Notes under the pieces: model-generated
Told to the model about the DNA's origin: nothing
Databases searched by the model: none
The model's input: only the letters and a program-made list of their open reading frames with translations
Translations under genes and position numbers: made by a program
Part shown: piece after piece, positions 1-9,570 of the stretch
How the letters are laid out: the number at the start of each line of letters is the position of its first letter
Numbering within the stretch: the first letter of the stretch is position 1
Source of the DNA: Chara braunii
Taxonomy: Eukaryota > Streptophyta > Charophyceae > Charales > Characeae
Length of the DNA: 21,776 nt
NCBI GenBank assembly: GCA_003427395.1
Contig: BFEA01000119.1
Location: 240,495-262,270 of the forward strand
Direction: 5' to 3'

Positions 1-420
1 GAGGATCAGAACAGATGAAAAACCAAAACAGAACAGAGGAGGATAGTCCAAAAAGGAAACAATAGCAATACCAACCCGCCAAGAAAGAAAGGGAACATAC
101 AATATAAAGGAAGAGAAGAGGAGGCTAAGGGACTCCAAGCTCAAGCATAATAACAACACCCAGCAGACACCTCACTACACCCCCCAAACCAACCGCCCAC
201 ACGCATACTAATCACAACAAGTCAAGACACCAACGGACAACCCACACATTGCACCTCCCATAAGCCTCAGAAATCCCCAACTCCAACCAAATCTGTCCCA
301 ACTAACAGGGATGCAGCCCCACCCTTACCACTTTCACCCTCCCTCTCCCGCCCCAAGCCCATAGCCCCAAGCACACCGACCGAGAACCCAAAACCTTCAC
401 CACTGCACAAACTACCTTAG
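1..420. other. Non-coding flank or LINE 5' UTR, A-rich then C-rich
   Basis: I see no coding frame with family features here. The first 250 bases are A-rich with many short AC/AAG runs. From about 300 the + strand becomes strongly C-rich, which continues into the open frame at 421. Such C-rich leaders are common upstream of LINE ORF1, so part of this may be LINE 5' UTR. The element's 5' end and target-site duplication cannot be placed. A minus-strand open frame at 302-634 is a reflection of the C-rich composition. Confidence 0.5.
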
Positions 421-1058
421 ACACTGCCCCCCCCCCCCAATCTACCCCGCCCCCCTCACCAAGAGCCCCCGCCTGTATCACTGGCCGAACCCCCCCTTCC
501 CCCTCTCCCAGACCCCCCCCCAAATGACCCAGACGGAGCAGACCCGGATCTTCCCCGCCGCCCGCGGCTGCGGCACTTGATTGAAAAAGGTCTCTACCAA
601 GGGCCACTCCCCTTGGGGGATAAGGTCTTGGCAATCCCGATAAGGAAAAGACTTGGCCGGTGGGAAGTGGGCCTCTCCCCAGCGGAAGAGAATGATTATT
701 CTCTCTGTAGGGGGGGGCTCACGCTGCATGGCTGCATGGCTGGAGACTGCAACAAGACGCAGAAGGGCAGCGCGGTTTCAAGCTCAAGGATGCGAAGGAA
801 TTCATCACAACGCACTATGAGGCGGGGGCAAAAGCCATGATACGAGTAGGATCGGGCTCATGCAGAATCGCAGACAACGACCTGTACATCCTCTTCGATG
901 AAAAAAAGGAGGCAGAATTGACTTGGATATCACACAATGCATTATTAGAACTGCAACACCTCAAAATCAAGCCAAGTCACATTTGGCCGGATACAGAGAT
1001 CACCACCGCCCTGTGCTCCATAACCCGAAAGAATATCATCAATGAAGGGGTAGCATAG
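421..1058 (+). pseudogene. LINE ORF1 remnant, proline-rich N-terminus, one frameshift
   Basis: Translation is open after a TAG at 418-420 and gives a proline-rich stretch (to about 560), then a basic segment ending near 718. A run of seven G at about 711-718 marks a shift to the next frame, which continues with KDAKEFITTHYEAGAKAM and ends at TAG 1056-1058. Joined, it would be about 210 residues. Its place directly before ORF2 suggests LINE ORF1, whose product normally binds the element RNA. However, I see no CCHC knuckle and do not recognise an RRM, so the assignment is by position. No ATG lies in the first segment, so the true start may be upstream or lost. The shift could also be a sequencing error in the homopolymer. 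Confidence 0.55.
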
Positions 1059-1193
1059 GAGCACCATACATGGCACTATCTATAGGACTAGTAGAGGGGG
1101 AACAACGTCAAAATGAGCACGGAATGGGTTGACGCACTATATGGCCAAAATAAAGCCTGGAGCAGCACCATGCGCGACGCGGACCTGGATCTC

Positions 1194-1916
1194 AGATCCA
1201 TTAACTTTAACGGTCTAGCCACACTCTATCCAGACAGGTCCCAAACCATACGTGACCTTCTTCGGGGGGTGGAAGGACGATGTTGGCCAGATGTGGTTTG
1301 CATCCAGGAAACACACCTCACAAACTCCCCCAAACACAACAGAGCACACAAGGCGGTCTGGCCACACCAAGCCTATAGGGCACATGCACCACGACCAGCG
1401 AGTGCGGGAACAGCAATATGGATCCCCCCAAACTCCCGATTAGAGGTGCTACACTGGGAAAGAGACACAGAGGAGGGTCGTTGGGTCTCACTATTGGGAG
1501 CGCTTGAATTAGAAGTAGTATGTATCTTTTGTATTTACGCCCCGAATACCGCGGCGGAACGCAAGAATTCTTCCGAAAGATTCAAGCTAAAATCCCGCAT
1601 CCCCTTCATCCTCGCCGAAGATTTTAACGCAGCACCGGACCGTTGGTTAGACCATTGGCAGGTCCTTCCATCTACCATGCGACAGGCGGAGGAGGATGAG
1701 GGCATAATATACCGACTGTGCAACTCTCTTTCCCTCTTTGACACTTACTGCCGCTTCTTTCCAACAAAGCGGAGTTTCACATGTATCTGAAACAATGATC
1801 CGACCAGACTCTCCAAGTCCAGAATTGATCTGATTCTCATCTCGGAGGATCTCTCGGGCAGTCTAACATTAGCTGCAATTCTCCCATCTAGTCCCTACCC
1901 TGGGCTGGACCACAAG
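1194..1916 (+). other. APE-like endonuclease domain of LINE ORF2
   Basis: Motifs in order are INFNG (metal/active-site Asn), PDVVCIQETHL (catalytic Glu), CIYAPN, FILAEDFNAAPD (Asp/Asn pair), then past the TGA at 1788, SRIDLILIS and finally LDH. These match the exonuclease/endonuclease/phosphatase fold used by LINEs to nick target DNA. The Gly usually found before DFN is Glu-Asp here (AEDFN instead of GGDFN or AGDFN). Residues encoded by 1565-1603 are out of frame compared with the family pattern. The Ser of the usual SDH is Leu. Confidence 0.9.
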
Positions 1917-2639
1917 ATGTACATGATAGCATTGACCTTTCGCAAGAGGCCGGACCAAGGCCCGGGCTTCTACAAACTAAACACCTCTTTGCTCCGACTC
2001 AAATCATTTCAGCAGTACTTGACCCAGGTCTGGGCATATTGGAAAGAACGCTACTCAGAGGTAGACGCCTTTCTCACATGGTTTAATAATGGTCTATATT
2101 TTTCGGCCAAAAAATGTAACGAGTACTCCAAACAACCGGCCAAACAGCGAAAGCTAAATCAACTCCAAGAACTCGAAGAACAACAGCCAATATCGCAAGA
2201 CCCGGAACACTACGTACAGGCCATTCAAGAAATAAAAACCCAGTTACTTCAGCAAGCCCAATACCGATGGCAGGGAGCCAGAACTCGAGGCAAACTTTCT
2301 CACCATTCTACAGAGGGGTCAATGGACACAAAATTCTTTGGCCTTGCCCGCGCTAGAGCCAAGCGCACTATCGTGGAAGCACTATATGGACCAGCAGGGC
2401 CTGAAACCCACCCTATTATCACAACTGCAGGATGCATCAAAATTGCACGAGACTTTTTCAAGGATCTCTTCGCTACTCATATCCCTCCTAGCGACGAAGA
2501 GTCTCGTCAGAAACAGGTTGAGGATTTTCTCCAACCTATCGACAGATCCCTCTTCCCTGAACAAAAGGAGCGGCTCGAAGCTCCCCTGATCAAGGAAGAG
2601 ATATGGACAACCCTCCTACAGATGGATGAGGAAAAAAAA

Positions 2640-3590
2640 CCCGGATTGGATAGCCTGCCGAAGGAATTTTGGGAAACGATGTGGGATTGTATGAACCCTG
2701 ATCTTGTGGAATATTACAATGACGTCTGGCGCACAGGGGATATGGGGGAGTTAGTCGGCCAAGGGGTACTATCCCTCTTATACAAAAAAGGGGACCAATT
2801 CAATATACGAAATTATAGACCCATTACCATCTTGACCGTCACCTATAAGATGCTGGCCAAGGCCTTAGAGATAGTGATCCACCCATCACAGACAGGGTTC
2901 ATACAACACAAACAAATTCATGAAAACATCCTATTGGTCAACAAGGTGCTTCAACTGTCCCGACAATCCAAACAAAATGCAGCGCTTATGTTTATCGACT
3001 TCGAGAAGGCCTAAGCTCATGTGGACTGGCTCTTTCTAGACAAAAGTCTGGAAAAAATGAATTTTGGGTCGGTCTTCCATAGGTGGATACGTATCCTGAC
3101 CACAATGCAACCACGAGGGTGCAAATAAACAGGACCCTAGCCCCCCTAATTAAGTTAGAGCGGTCGGTACGCCAGGGTGACCCTATAGCGCCCTTTCTCT
3201 TTCTCATTATTATGGAAGCCTTATCGGCCAATCTCCGGGTTAGTAAGAACATTAAAAAAATTCAGATTATGAGAATCCCCGAGGATGTGGTCCCGATATG
3301 CTCGTTGTTTGCAGATGACCTCACCATCATAGTGGATGCCACTCAGGAGAATGTGATGGAGATTCAATGTCTAATGAATAGGTTCGCCCAAGCTTCTGAC
3401 ATGGTGGTGAATTGGGGGAGTAAAACCCAGGGGTGGTGGATCCACTGTCAAGGGGGCCGGCCACCGGACTCTCCTAACATACGCTGGCTCCCCTTGCAGG
3501 CCCCCGTTCAAGTTCTAGGAGTATCATTGACTTCCCTTGGTAGCCCTCCCTCAAATGACGACTGGATCTCGACCCCAGCCTTAGCCGAGC
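2640..3590 (+). other. Reverse transcriptase domain of LINE ORF2
   Basis: The fingers and palm motifs are visible: KPGLDSLPKEFW, then LSLLYKKGD and NYRPI, MFIDFEKA followed by a stop then AHVDW (motif A), RQGDPIAPFLF (motif B), LFADDLTII (motif C) and VLGVSL. The stop codon at 3012 falls in motif A itself. A frameshift lies between 3080 and 3115, where the reading passes from WIRILTT to TTRVQINRTLAP. The two catalytic aspartates of FADD are intact. Order and spacing are those of LINE rather than LTR-element reverse transcriptases. Confidence 0.93.
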
Positions 3591-4789
3591 TGTCTAACTA
3601 GCGTAACAAGCATACCTCCATCTTTGGCCGGACACTGGCTATTAACAATGTAGTGTTTGCAATGCTGTGGTATAAGTCGGTGCTCTGGCCCTTGAGCAAG
3701 ACTGCTTTTGAAGCGCTTAGATCCAGAGTGGCGGCCTTCCTATGGAGAGGAGTCGATGAACGGGCCAACGTCATCAACAGGGTAGCATGGGAGTCAGTCA
3801 TACAACCAAAAAAAGTGGGGGGCCTGGGCATTATCGATCCCACAATACAAGTCCAGGCCCTCCTCCTTAAATGGTTGAAGTCGCTGATCTTCGCTGCAGA
3901 TAGCCCTTGGCAGATCCTGACCCTGGAACACATCGCCCAGTTGGCCCCACCGGCCCCACTAAAGGTAAGTCCGCTCACATGGTTAGAGGACCGCTACTGG
4001 TCAATCCCACGCAAGATCCAGGGCCAAACAGTAGACCAATTTTGGCCATCATTGCTTAAAAGTTGGCGCAGACTCCCCTTTCCCAAAAAACAGGCGCCGG
4101 AGCGCTGGGAGGAAGTAAGTCGACAACCACTCTTTGGAAACCGATGGATCACCTCCCATCATGGGCAAATCTTGAACAGTTCAACAGCCCCCTAGAAGGG
4201 ATGGGTGAAAAATGGGGTACTTCGGGTTGAGCATATATGGGATCAGGAGAGGAAAAACTGGAAAACAGCATCCCAACTACAAGACTCCCTTAGGTACTGC
4301 CGCCACACGGAGCAATACTTGGAAATGATTATCGAAGCAATCCCTCTGGTCTGGTAAAGGATGGCCCCACCTTGGAGGAGGGAAAATGGGTTGCTCTTTC
4401 AGGCGATGTCACACGGATAGGTCAGATCCACTGGGTACGACCATCGGATGTTTTGGTGGAATACTTCACAATCGGGCCAAGGGGGAAGCTTCAAAGCTCA
4501 CGGGAAAAAACAGAAGTGTACCGAGTAAGAGTGCTCCGAGATGAACAAGACTGTAAGGCCTTTCTTCCCCAAACGCCGATATACAAACTTGCTATCGCCC
4601 CCGATGAATGGCAATGGCAGACGACCCAGGGGATAGCAGCGGCGACTGGAAAAAAAGTCCACCTGGACACTTTATCTGTCAGATCCATGTATAGGATGCT
4701 CAGGCCCAAGAAAGCACTAAGGGCCCAACACCTGAATGTGGATCGATCTCTTCTCACACCCATTAAATGGTTTGATGGGACAAAAGCCA

Positions 4790-5013
4790 GGCCAACAAAA
4801 ATTACGTCATTACAATGGCAGATTGCCCATCGTTGCCTTCCGACAAACGCTTGGCTGATTGCCCACACACATTTAGAACAAAACGGAAAAGCGCACCCGT
4901 GGTGCCACCGATGCTTCGCATCATTCCCAATGCAAAAAAGGAACGAAACTATTGAGCATATTTTTAAGCAATGCCCGATGGTTGTGTTGACGTGGAGATG
5001 GTGGGACCGCATC
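4790..5013 (+). other. zf-RVT zinc-binding domain at ORF2 C-terminus
   Basis: The frame reads TSLQWQIAHRCLPTNAWL, then a finger with Cys-x2-Cys-x14-His-x4-Cys spacing at 4903-4974 (CHRC, then ETIEHIFKQCP), then VVLTWRWW. This fits the reverse-transcriptase zinc-binding domain found after the RT in plant LINEs, thought to hold element RNA during target-primed reverse transcription. All four metal ligands are kept although a TAG follows at 5014. The frame resumes in phase after that TAG and runs about 175 more codons to 5547 without a recognisable domain. Confidence 0.85.
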
Positions 5014-5547
5014 TAGAGGAAAGCGACATCGAACATTCCCTGGCCATGGTCTTGGCAAGCCATACTGACTGGACATTGTCCAACAATGGAAAGTGTCCCC
5101 TCCTATGTGAGTAACGTATATAGTTTGGGTAGACGATCTGACCTTTGGGCACTTTGGTGGCAGCGCTGCCTTTTAGTGTTGGAGGGGGTTAAGATTGAGG
5201 GCCCTGAATTGATCGGGCAGATAAAGGAACTAGTGCAGTTGGAACTGTCACGAAGATGGGGTGACCTCAAACCAGAGTTAGACATCTTTCAGATTGACAA
5301 CGATATAAAGAGGGCGATCACGGGTTTTGGTATGGAATGGTTGGGCGGACAACGAGGTGGATGGATGGCTCGAATCGAGTGGACAGGAGACCGAGCCGCT
5401 GGGACAGAGCAAGGAATCCCGAGAGATTACAGACTCATCTTCAACGGTTGGACCCAAATTGACCCAACCTTCCCGATCAGGCCCCCGTCTGAATTCCCGG
5501 ATCCATTCCCCCCTCACCCCCTAGCCCTGATAGAAGTTGTTACATGA

Positions 5548-5930
5548 CTCGGCTGCAGGAGTGAGATATAATCATGACAAGATCAGAGGAGCCTGAGAAA
5601 GCCCCTCCGGTGGCCCCCGGATGCTGCTTGCTGAAGGCCCCCTCAAGACCACCAATAGTTTCAAGGCGCATAGGCGTGCATGGTTGTGCCTGAGCAAAAC
5701 AGACGGCCTGAGTGTTGGCATATTCAGCCCGGTCCCTGCACTCTCAGTCAAAAGTAGGCCACTCAGCCGATCCCTGGGGTTTCTCCCTGGTAATCAATGC
5801 TAGTGGAATGGAGAGTCACTCAAATGCTGAGGGAGGAACTAGTTGTTTAGAAGCAGATATCTGGCGCCTGGTATTGGGGCGAAGAGGTCTCCTCCCCTCC
5901 CCTCCCGTAATCACCTGCACAGTCAATGCA
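5548..5930. other. Probable LINE 3' UTR, no gene
   Basis: This follows the ORF2 terminator directly. Only short frames occur, such as 40 codons from an ATG at 5574, and none has family features. There is no poly(A) tail at the expected end. It may be LINE 3' UTR running into the tandem repeat that begins at 5931. Confidence 0.4.
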
Positions 5931-6253
5931 GAAGCACACTGGAGTGAAGTGAGATTCGCCCGAGTAGAAGATTGAGTAAAACCAAAAAAAACTTGACAAA
6001 ACACATGCAATGGATTAGTTGAAGCACACTAGAGTGAAGCGAGATACACCCAAGTAGAAGATTGAGTGAAAGCATGACAAAAACTTGACAAAACACATGC
6101 AATGGACTAATAGAAGCAGACTAGAGTGAAGCGAGATACACCCAAGTAGAAGATTGAGTGAAAGCATGAAAGAAACTTGAAAAAACACATGACTAGTCGA
6201 AGCACACTGGAGTAAAGCAAGATACTAGTTAAAGCATGAAAGAAATTTGCTGG
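5931..6253. repeat. Tandem repeat, about 3.6 copies of an 86-92 bp unit
   Basis: Copies begin with GAAGCACACT or GAAGCAGACT at 5931, 6021, 6113 and 6199, giving unit lengths of 90, 92 and 86 bases plus a partial fourth. Shared landmarks are GAGTGAAGCGAGATACACCC, AAGTAGAAGATTGAGTGAAA and AACTTGACAAAACACATG. The middle copies are closest to one another; the outer ones are more diverged and the last is internally deleted. A TATTTAAG sequence follows at about 6272. Confidence 0.9.
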
Positions 6254-6297
6254 AAGGTCTAGTAACTACTCTATTTAAGTCCGTAATATTCATCAAC

Positions 6298-6370
6298 AAG
6301 GGGAGGAGGAAGAAGAAAAAGAAGAAAAAAAAAGGAAAAGAGAAAAGGAAGGAGAAGAGGAAGAAGAAGA
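6298..6370. repeat. Pure purine tract (GAA/GGA-rich)
   Basis: Seventy-three consecutive purines on the + strand, mostly AAG, GAA and GGA triplets and A runs. It is low-complexity sequence with potential to form triplex DNA. No coding function is claimed. Confidence 0.9.
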
Positions 6371-7740
6371 CGAAGGTTACCTCCTTCATTCCCACTAACC
6401 TCTTTGTGCCACTTACTTAGTTGGTGATGATCGAATGAAGCTTTGTCTTATAAAAGGGTTTTTTTTCCTCACCCTTTTCTTCTTTTTCTCACTCCCCTTC
6501 CTTGACTATGGCTTCCTCCTCTCTCAAAGTTCTCTCATTTCTTCGTTCTCTCACTTAAGAGCAGCATTCATGGTACCTTCTCAAACGCACATGTCCTCTC
6601 TTCTCATGCTCAACAAACTCCTTCCTTTATCTCTTTCTAGCTATGGTAACCTCCACTAGCCTAAAGTCCCCTCCCTTGCTCTAAACTAGCAGCGGTTCCC
6701 CTCCTCTCACGCCTGTTGAACTTAGAGTCTCCTTGGTGCATTGAGGCAACATCTACTTCCCTCATGCAAATGTGAGGGAGGCGGGCTGCCCCCTTGGCTT
6801 AAATATGTTGAGCACAGTGCTCCAGCTAACCTTTCGGCCTCTCCATGTGCCAAGAGTGAGCCGAAGTGAGCCCAAGGCCTTCCCTCACTCATGAGCCTCT
6901 CCGAAAGCAGCTGGCCTCATTTTGGCCATGTACATGCATGGTTGGTACCAACTCGGATAACCTTCGGGAGCACGCTATGCTTTACGTTTATCTACAGATA
7001 CTGTCCCTTGGATCCAAATGATCAAGGGGCAGCCTTGATTGAAAAGAAAAGACCTTGTGGACCTTTTCTCCAATTTTTTGAAGTCTCACTCAAATTTGAG
7101 TAGGTCGAGGTACCTTTTGCACCTCAGTGCAACTGGCACCAATGATCTGACTAGATTTAGTCTGAGCTTCAAATAAGAGCCCCTATGTCACTTTCTTTCA
7201 ATTTCTAGTGCATCTTACCACAATTTTTGGCCAAATGCACTGTTTTGTGTTATTCCTTTAATTTTATTCCATTTAAGGACGCCAACTCCTTTCGCGGTTG
7301 GTCATTTGAGTTGGCATCTCCAAAAGCGAGCATTTCATCTCTTCACTCCGGAGTAACCTCCACTAAATCCGGACTGAATGTGGTAGCATAGGGACCTGGC
7401 AGTGCTTTGTCAGTCCTTACGCAACGGCCGACTCCCTTCGACCTTTTTCGTCTCATTTTCCCTCTTTTTTTTTAATTTAGTTTTATTGTATTTTTATGAG
7501 AACAAGAGTCAATTTGATGCTGACACTATTTCTTGGCCTTAGATATTGATCTAGCTCTAGATCAAGATCCTCCTTCTCTTCTGAGATAACTTGGACTGCA
7601 ATAGTGGCAAACCCCACACCTATGGGAGTCCCATTTTGCCTCCGTTAGTCTGTAATCGTAACCCCCCTAGCCCCAATTTATTATAGACTGATTATGTCTT
7701 ACATAGAATCCCTCAAGGCTCTACGTTCCCACTCCTAGTT
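6371..7740. other. Intergenic, CT-rich, no gene recognised
   Basis: The + strand is pyrimidine-rich (runs of CTT, TTC, CCTC). Frames such as 6435-6659 and 6891-7103 are short, low in complexity and lack domains, so I do not call genes. Small structures seen are a 7-bp-arm hairpin (TCCCTCA/TGAGGGA) around 6760-6780 and the 14-base palindrome ACTCAAATTTGAGT at 7088-7101. No repeats or mobile-element ends are clear. Confidence 0.6.
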
Positions 7741-7761
7741 GGTCCGAGATATCTCGGACCA
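7740..7761. repeat. 22-bp perfect palindrome
   Basis: The core GGTCCGAGATATCTCGGACC (7741-7760) equals its own reverse complement, and one further T/A pair extends it to 22 bp. It could bind a dimeric protein or be the remnant of a hairpin element. No related site was found in the window. Confidence 0.9.
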
Positions 7762-7934
7762 CCACTTAGGCCCATTTCCTTCACTTCTCCTCCTCCCTTC
7801 TTCAAAATACTCCCTCTTTCGCCTCTACTAGTGATTGAACAAGTGGTGCTAATATTTTCAACCGTCAGATCTTAATCTAAAGGTGAATTTTTCTTTGGTT
7901 GGCTATGCTCTACGCCAACCTATTTTTCCTTTGG

Positions 7935-8120
7935 ACATCTCAAGTTCCACTCTCCCATGCCAGTCCCACTTCTTGGTTCCACCCGAGGTCCTTGCCAGCC
8001 CCAATCGCAAAGAAGGATTATTTTTACATCTCAAGTCCCCGCCACTCTCCCATGCTAGTCCTACTTCTAGGTTCCACCCGGGATCCCTTGTCAGTACCAT
8101 TCCCAAAGAGGGTTTATTTT
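7935..8120. repeat. Two tandem 91-bp repeats
   Basis: ACATCTCAAGT starts at 7935 and again at 8026. Both copies continue with CCACTCTCCCATGC, then AGTCC, ACTTCT, GGTTCCACCC, a CTTG element, and an AAAGA/AAAGAGGNTTATTTT end. The copies differ by scattered substitutions and small indels. A separate 24-base block, AATATTTTC..CAGATCT, flanks the pair at 7851-7874 and 8187-8210. Confidence 0.85.
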
Positions 8121-8466
8121 TATTTGGGCCTGCGTAGTCCCCGACAACCCCAGTTTCCCACTGCGTCATGTACCAAAAGTGTGGCGAATATTTTCAGCCG
8201 CCAGATCTAATTGTCGAAGTTCGTCGTTGCATGTGGTTCCCTTTGCGTTGGGAACATTGTCTCATGTGTCTTGAGGGTGCCAAGGCTATTTTTCCTTGGC
8301 CACAACATCCTCTTGCAGTCCGTTAATTTTTGGAGTGCAGTAAGGCCCATTTTTCTAGCCTCGTTGCCTGCAATCTTGCCCCAAACTGAAACCAAATGGG
8401 GCGGCACATTCTCAAGTGCATCCAAACTCAATATTGGCTTTACCTTTTGTGATCCATTGCATCTCG

Positions 8467-8543
8467 GTCACAAAGTACCTTGATTTTTATTGATTTTGAT
8501 TTTCTCTTAAAAAATCAAGAAAAACCAAGATACTTTGTAACCG
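8467..8543. repeat. Inverted repeat with 32-nt arms and 13-nt loop
   Basis: Arms 8467-8498 and 8512-8543 pair at 28 of 32 positions. The left arm starts GGTCACAAAGTACC and the right arm ends ACTTTGTAACC. The compact AT-rich stem-loop resembles a miniature foldback element or a small-RNA precursor hairpin. No target-site duplication is evident. Confidence 0.85.
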
Positions 8544-8555
8544 TCTCATCCCAGG

Positions 8556-8770
8556 ATGAATCCAATCACAAAATGTATCTATAAGATGTGTTTTCTTCCC
8601 CCAGATGTCCGTTTTTATCCATTTGTGAGTTGGCAACTTGTAGGAGCTTTAGATTTAGATACATTGCACCTGAACCCTCCCATTCCCATGCCTTGGTACC
8701 CAATTCATCCTCACAAGATGCATCTTAAACATGTGTTTTCCTTCACCTCCAAGTGTCCATGTTTTACTGT
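8556..8770. repeat. Diverged direct repeat, copies about 144 bp apart
   Basis: CACAAAATGTATCT..GATGTGTTTTCTTC..GATGTCCGTTTT near 8568-8615 matches CACAAGATGCATCT..CATGTGTTTTCCTTC..AGTGTCCATGTTTT near 8712-8766. The similarity is interrupted by small indels, so it is an old duplication. No coding frame accounts for it. Confidence 0.6.
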
Positions 8771-8780
8771 TTCAGTCCCA

Positions 8781-9366
8781 ACCACATCTAGACTTGATGC
8801 AAATCTATATTCTACACCTAGACCTCTTTTGGGAAGGGCAAGTTGACCACGATGTGGCGGCTAGTCCGTTTTTCACTCTGACACCCTCCTTCCTCTCCCA
8901 TTCTCCCTCTAGGCCTTTTTCTCTCCACCCTTGCTGCCTGTTTTATCTCGGACCACACTAGAACCTCATTTTTCATGTTAACTGCACCTATGCCCTTCAA
9001 AACTGAAGCTCTTGTGGTTTGTTGCACCCCCCTCAAATTCCTTCTTAACTTCCCTAGAGGAATCAAAATTGAGCCTTTTTAATCTCCTCCTTAACCTTTT
9101 TTATTTCGGAACTCAAGAGGCTGCAGTTTTTCAGGTGCATTGTGCCGAAGCACTAGTGTGGCTGGTGCCTAGTATTCCGTTTGTGCCCCGTGACCTCCCC
9201 ATTCCTTATTTCCCTAGTCTCATTACCTCTTGGCTTCCCCCATGCCCCTTGGGTAACCGTTAGGCTACAAGCTAAGGCTTGTTTTTTTACGGCACAATGG
9301 CACCGTTTTCCTTGGTGTCGTCTGCCTATTTGTTTTGGCACAATACTCGTGCCCTTGTTAACTTGT
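8781..9366. other. No gene recognised
   Basis: Pyrimidine-rich + strand with short frames on both strands that lack domain motifs. I see no repeats, structured RNA or transposon ends that I can support in this stretch. Confidence 0.5.
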
Positions 9367-9570
9367 GACCTTCCCTTTCCAAGAGGGAAGGCCATCTTAT
9401 TATTTCTCCTCTTGTCTGCTCAACCCTTGTCGTAGTTGGACCGCGGTGCCGCGATGACAATTCCCATAAGGAACTCCTATGGACCTTCCCTTTCCAAGAG
9501 GGAAGGCCATCTTATTATTTCGCCTCTTGTTCCGGTGCCGCGACGACAATTCCCATAAGGAACTCCTATG
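9367..9570. repeat. Tandem duplication (115 bp and 89 bp copies)
   Basis: Copy 1 (9367-9481) and copy 2 (9482-9570) share GACCTTCCCTTTCCAAGAGG, GAAGGCCATCTTATTATTTC, CGGTGCCGCGA and ACAATTCCCATAAGGAACTC. They are nearly identical except for a block of about 26 bp missing from copy 2. A third partial start, GGACGGTGCCGCC, follows at 9570. Each copy contains a hairpin with 8-bp arms, CCTTCCCT/AGGGAAGG, and a 7-nt loop. High identity points to a recent duplication. Confidence 0.9.

Larger units (their letters stand above)
421..5547 (+). mobile_element. Degraded non-LTR retrotransposon (LINE, APE endonuclease type)
   Basis: The order is ORF1-like frame, 54-base gap, then ORF2 with APE-like endonuclease, reverse transcriptase and C-terminal zf-RVT zinc finger, the standard order of plant L1-type LINEs. 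The element is nearly full length in coding content (about 5.1 kb), so the insertion was not severely 5'-truncated. It carries five premature stops and several frameshifts and cannot encode active protein. No RNase H motif follows the zinc finger. No poly(A) tail or target-site duplication could be identified, so both outer boundaries are only the coding limits. Confidence 0.93.
1113..5547 (+). pseudogene. LINE ORF2 endonuclease/reverse transcriptase, multiply broken
   Basis: The ATG at 1113 opens an APE-like endonuclease (INFNG, QETHL, YAPN, DFN, SRID, LDH). A linker follows, then the reverse transcriptase: NYRPI near 2810, FIDFEKA near 2991-3011 (motif A), RQGDP at 3170 (motif B), FADD at 3308-3319 (catalytic motif C). 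A downstream LGV motif leads to a C-terminal zinc finger, ending at TGA 5545-5547. Restored, it would be about 1,475 residues, within the usual LINE ORF2 size. Breaks: TGA 1788; TAA 3012, inside motif A in place of the usual Tyr; frameshift near 3100; TAG 3599; TAG 4193; TAA 4355 next to a frameshift near 4340; TAG 5014. The TAG at 3599 and 5014 sit where Trp would fit, consistent with G-to-A decay. The enzyme would nick target DNA and copy element RNA in the nucleus; this copy cannot. Confidence 0.93.

Noticed and set aside
1788-5016. Possible stop-codon recoding (three TAG plus TGA and TAA read through in ORF2)
   Set aside because: All three stop types occur together with frameshifts, so random decay is simpler than recoding.
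5931-6253. CRISPR-like array
   Set aside because: Repeats are directly adjacent with no unique spacers and diverge along their length; eukaryotic context.
6435-6659. 74-codon frame with a hydrophobic N-terminus like a signal peptide
   Set aside because: The hydrophobic run comes from TTTTTTCC/CTT-rich DNA and the rest shows no family features.
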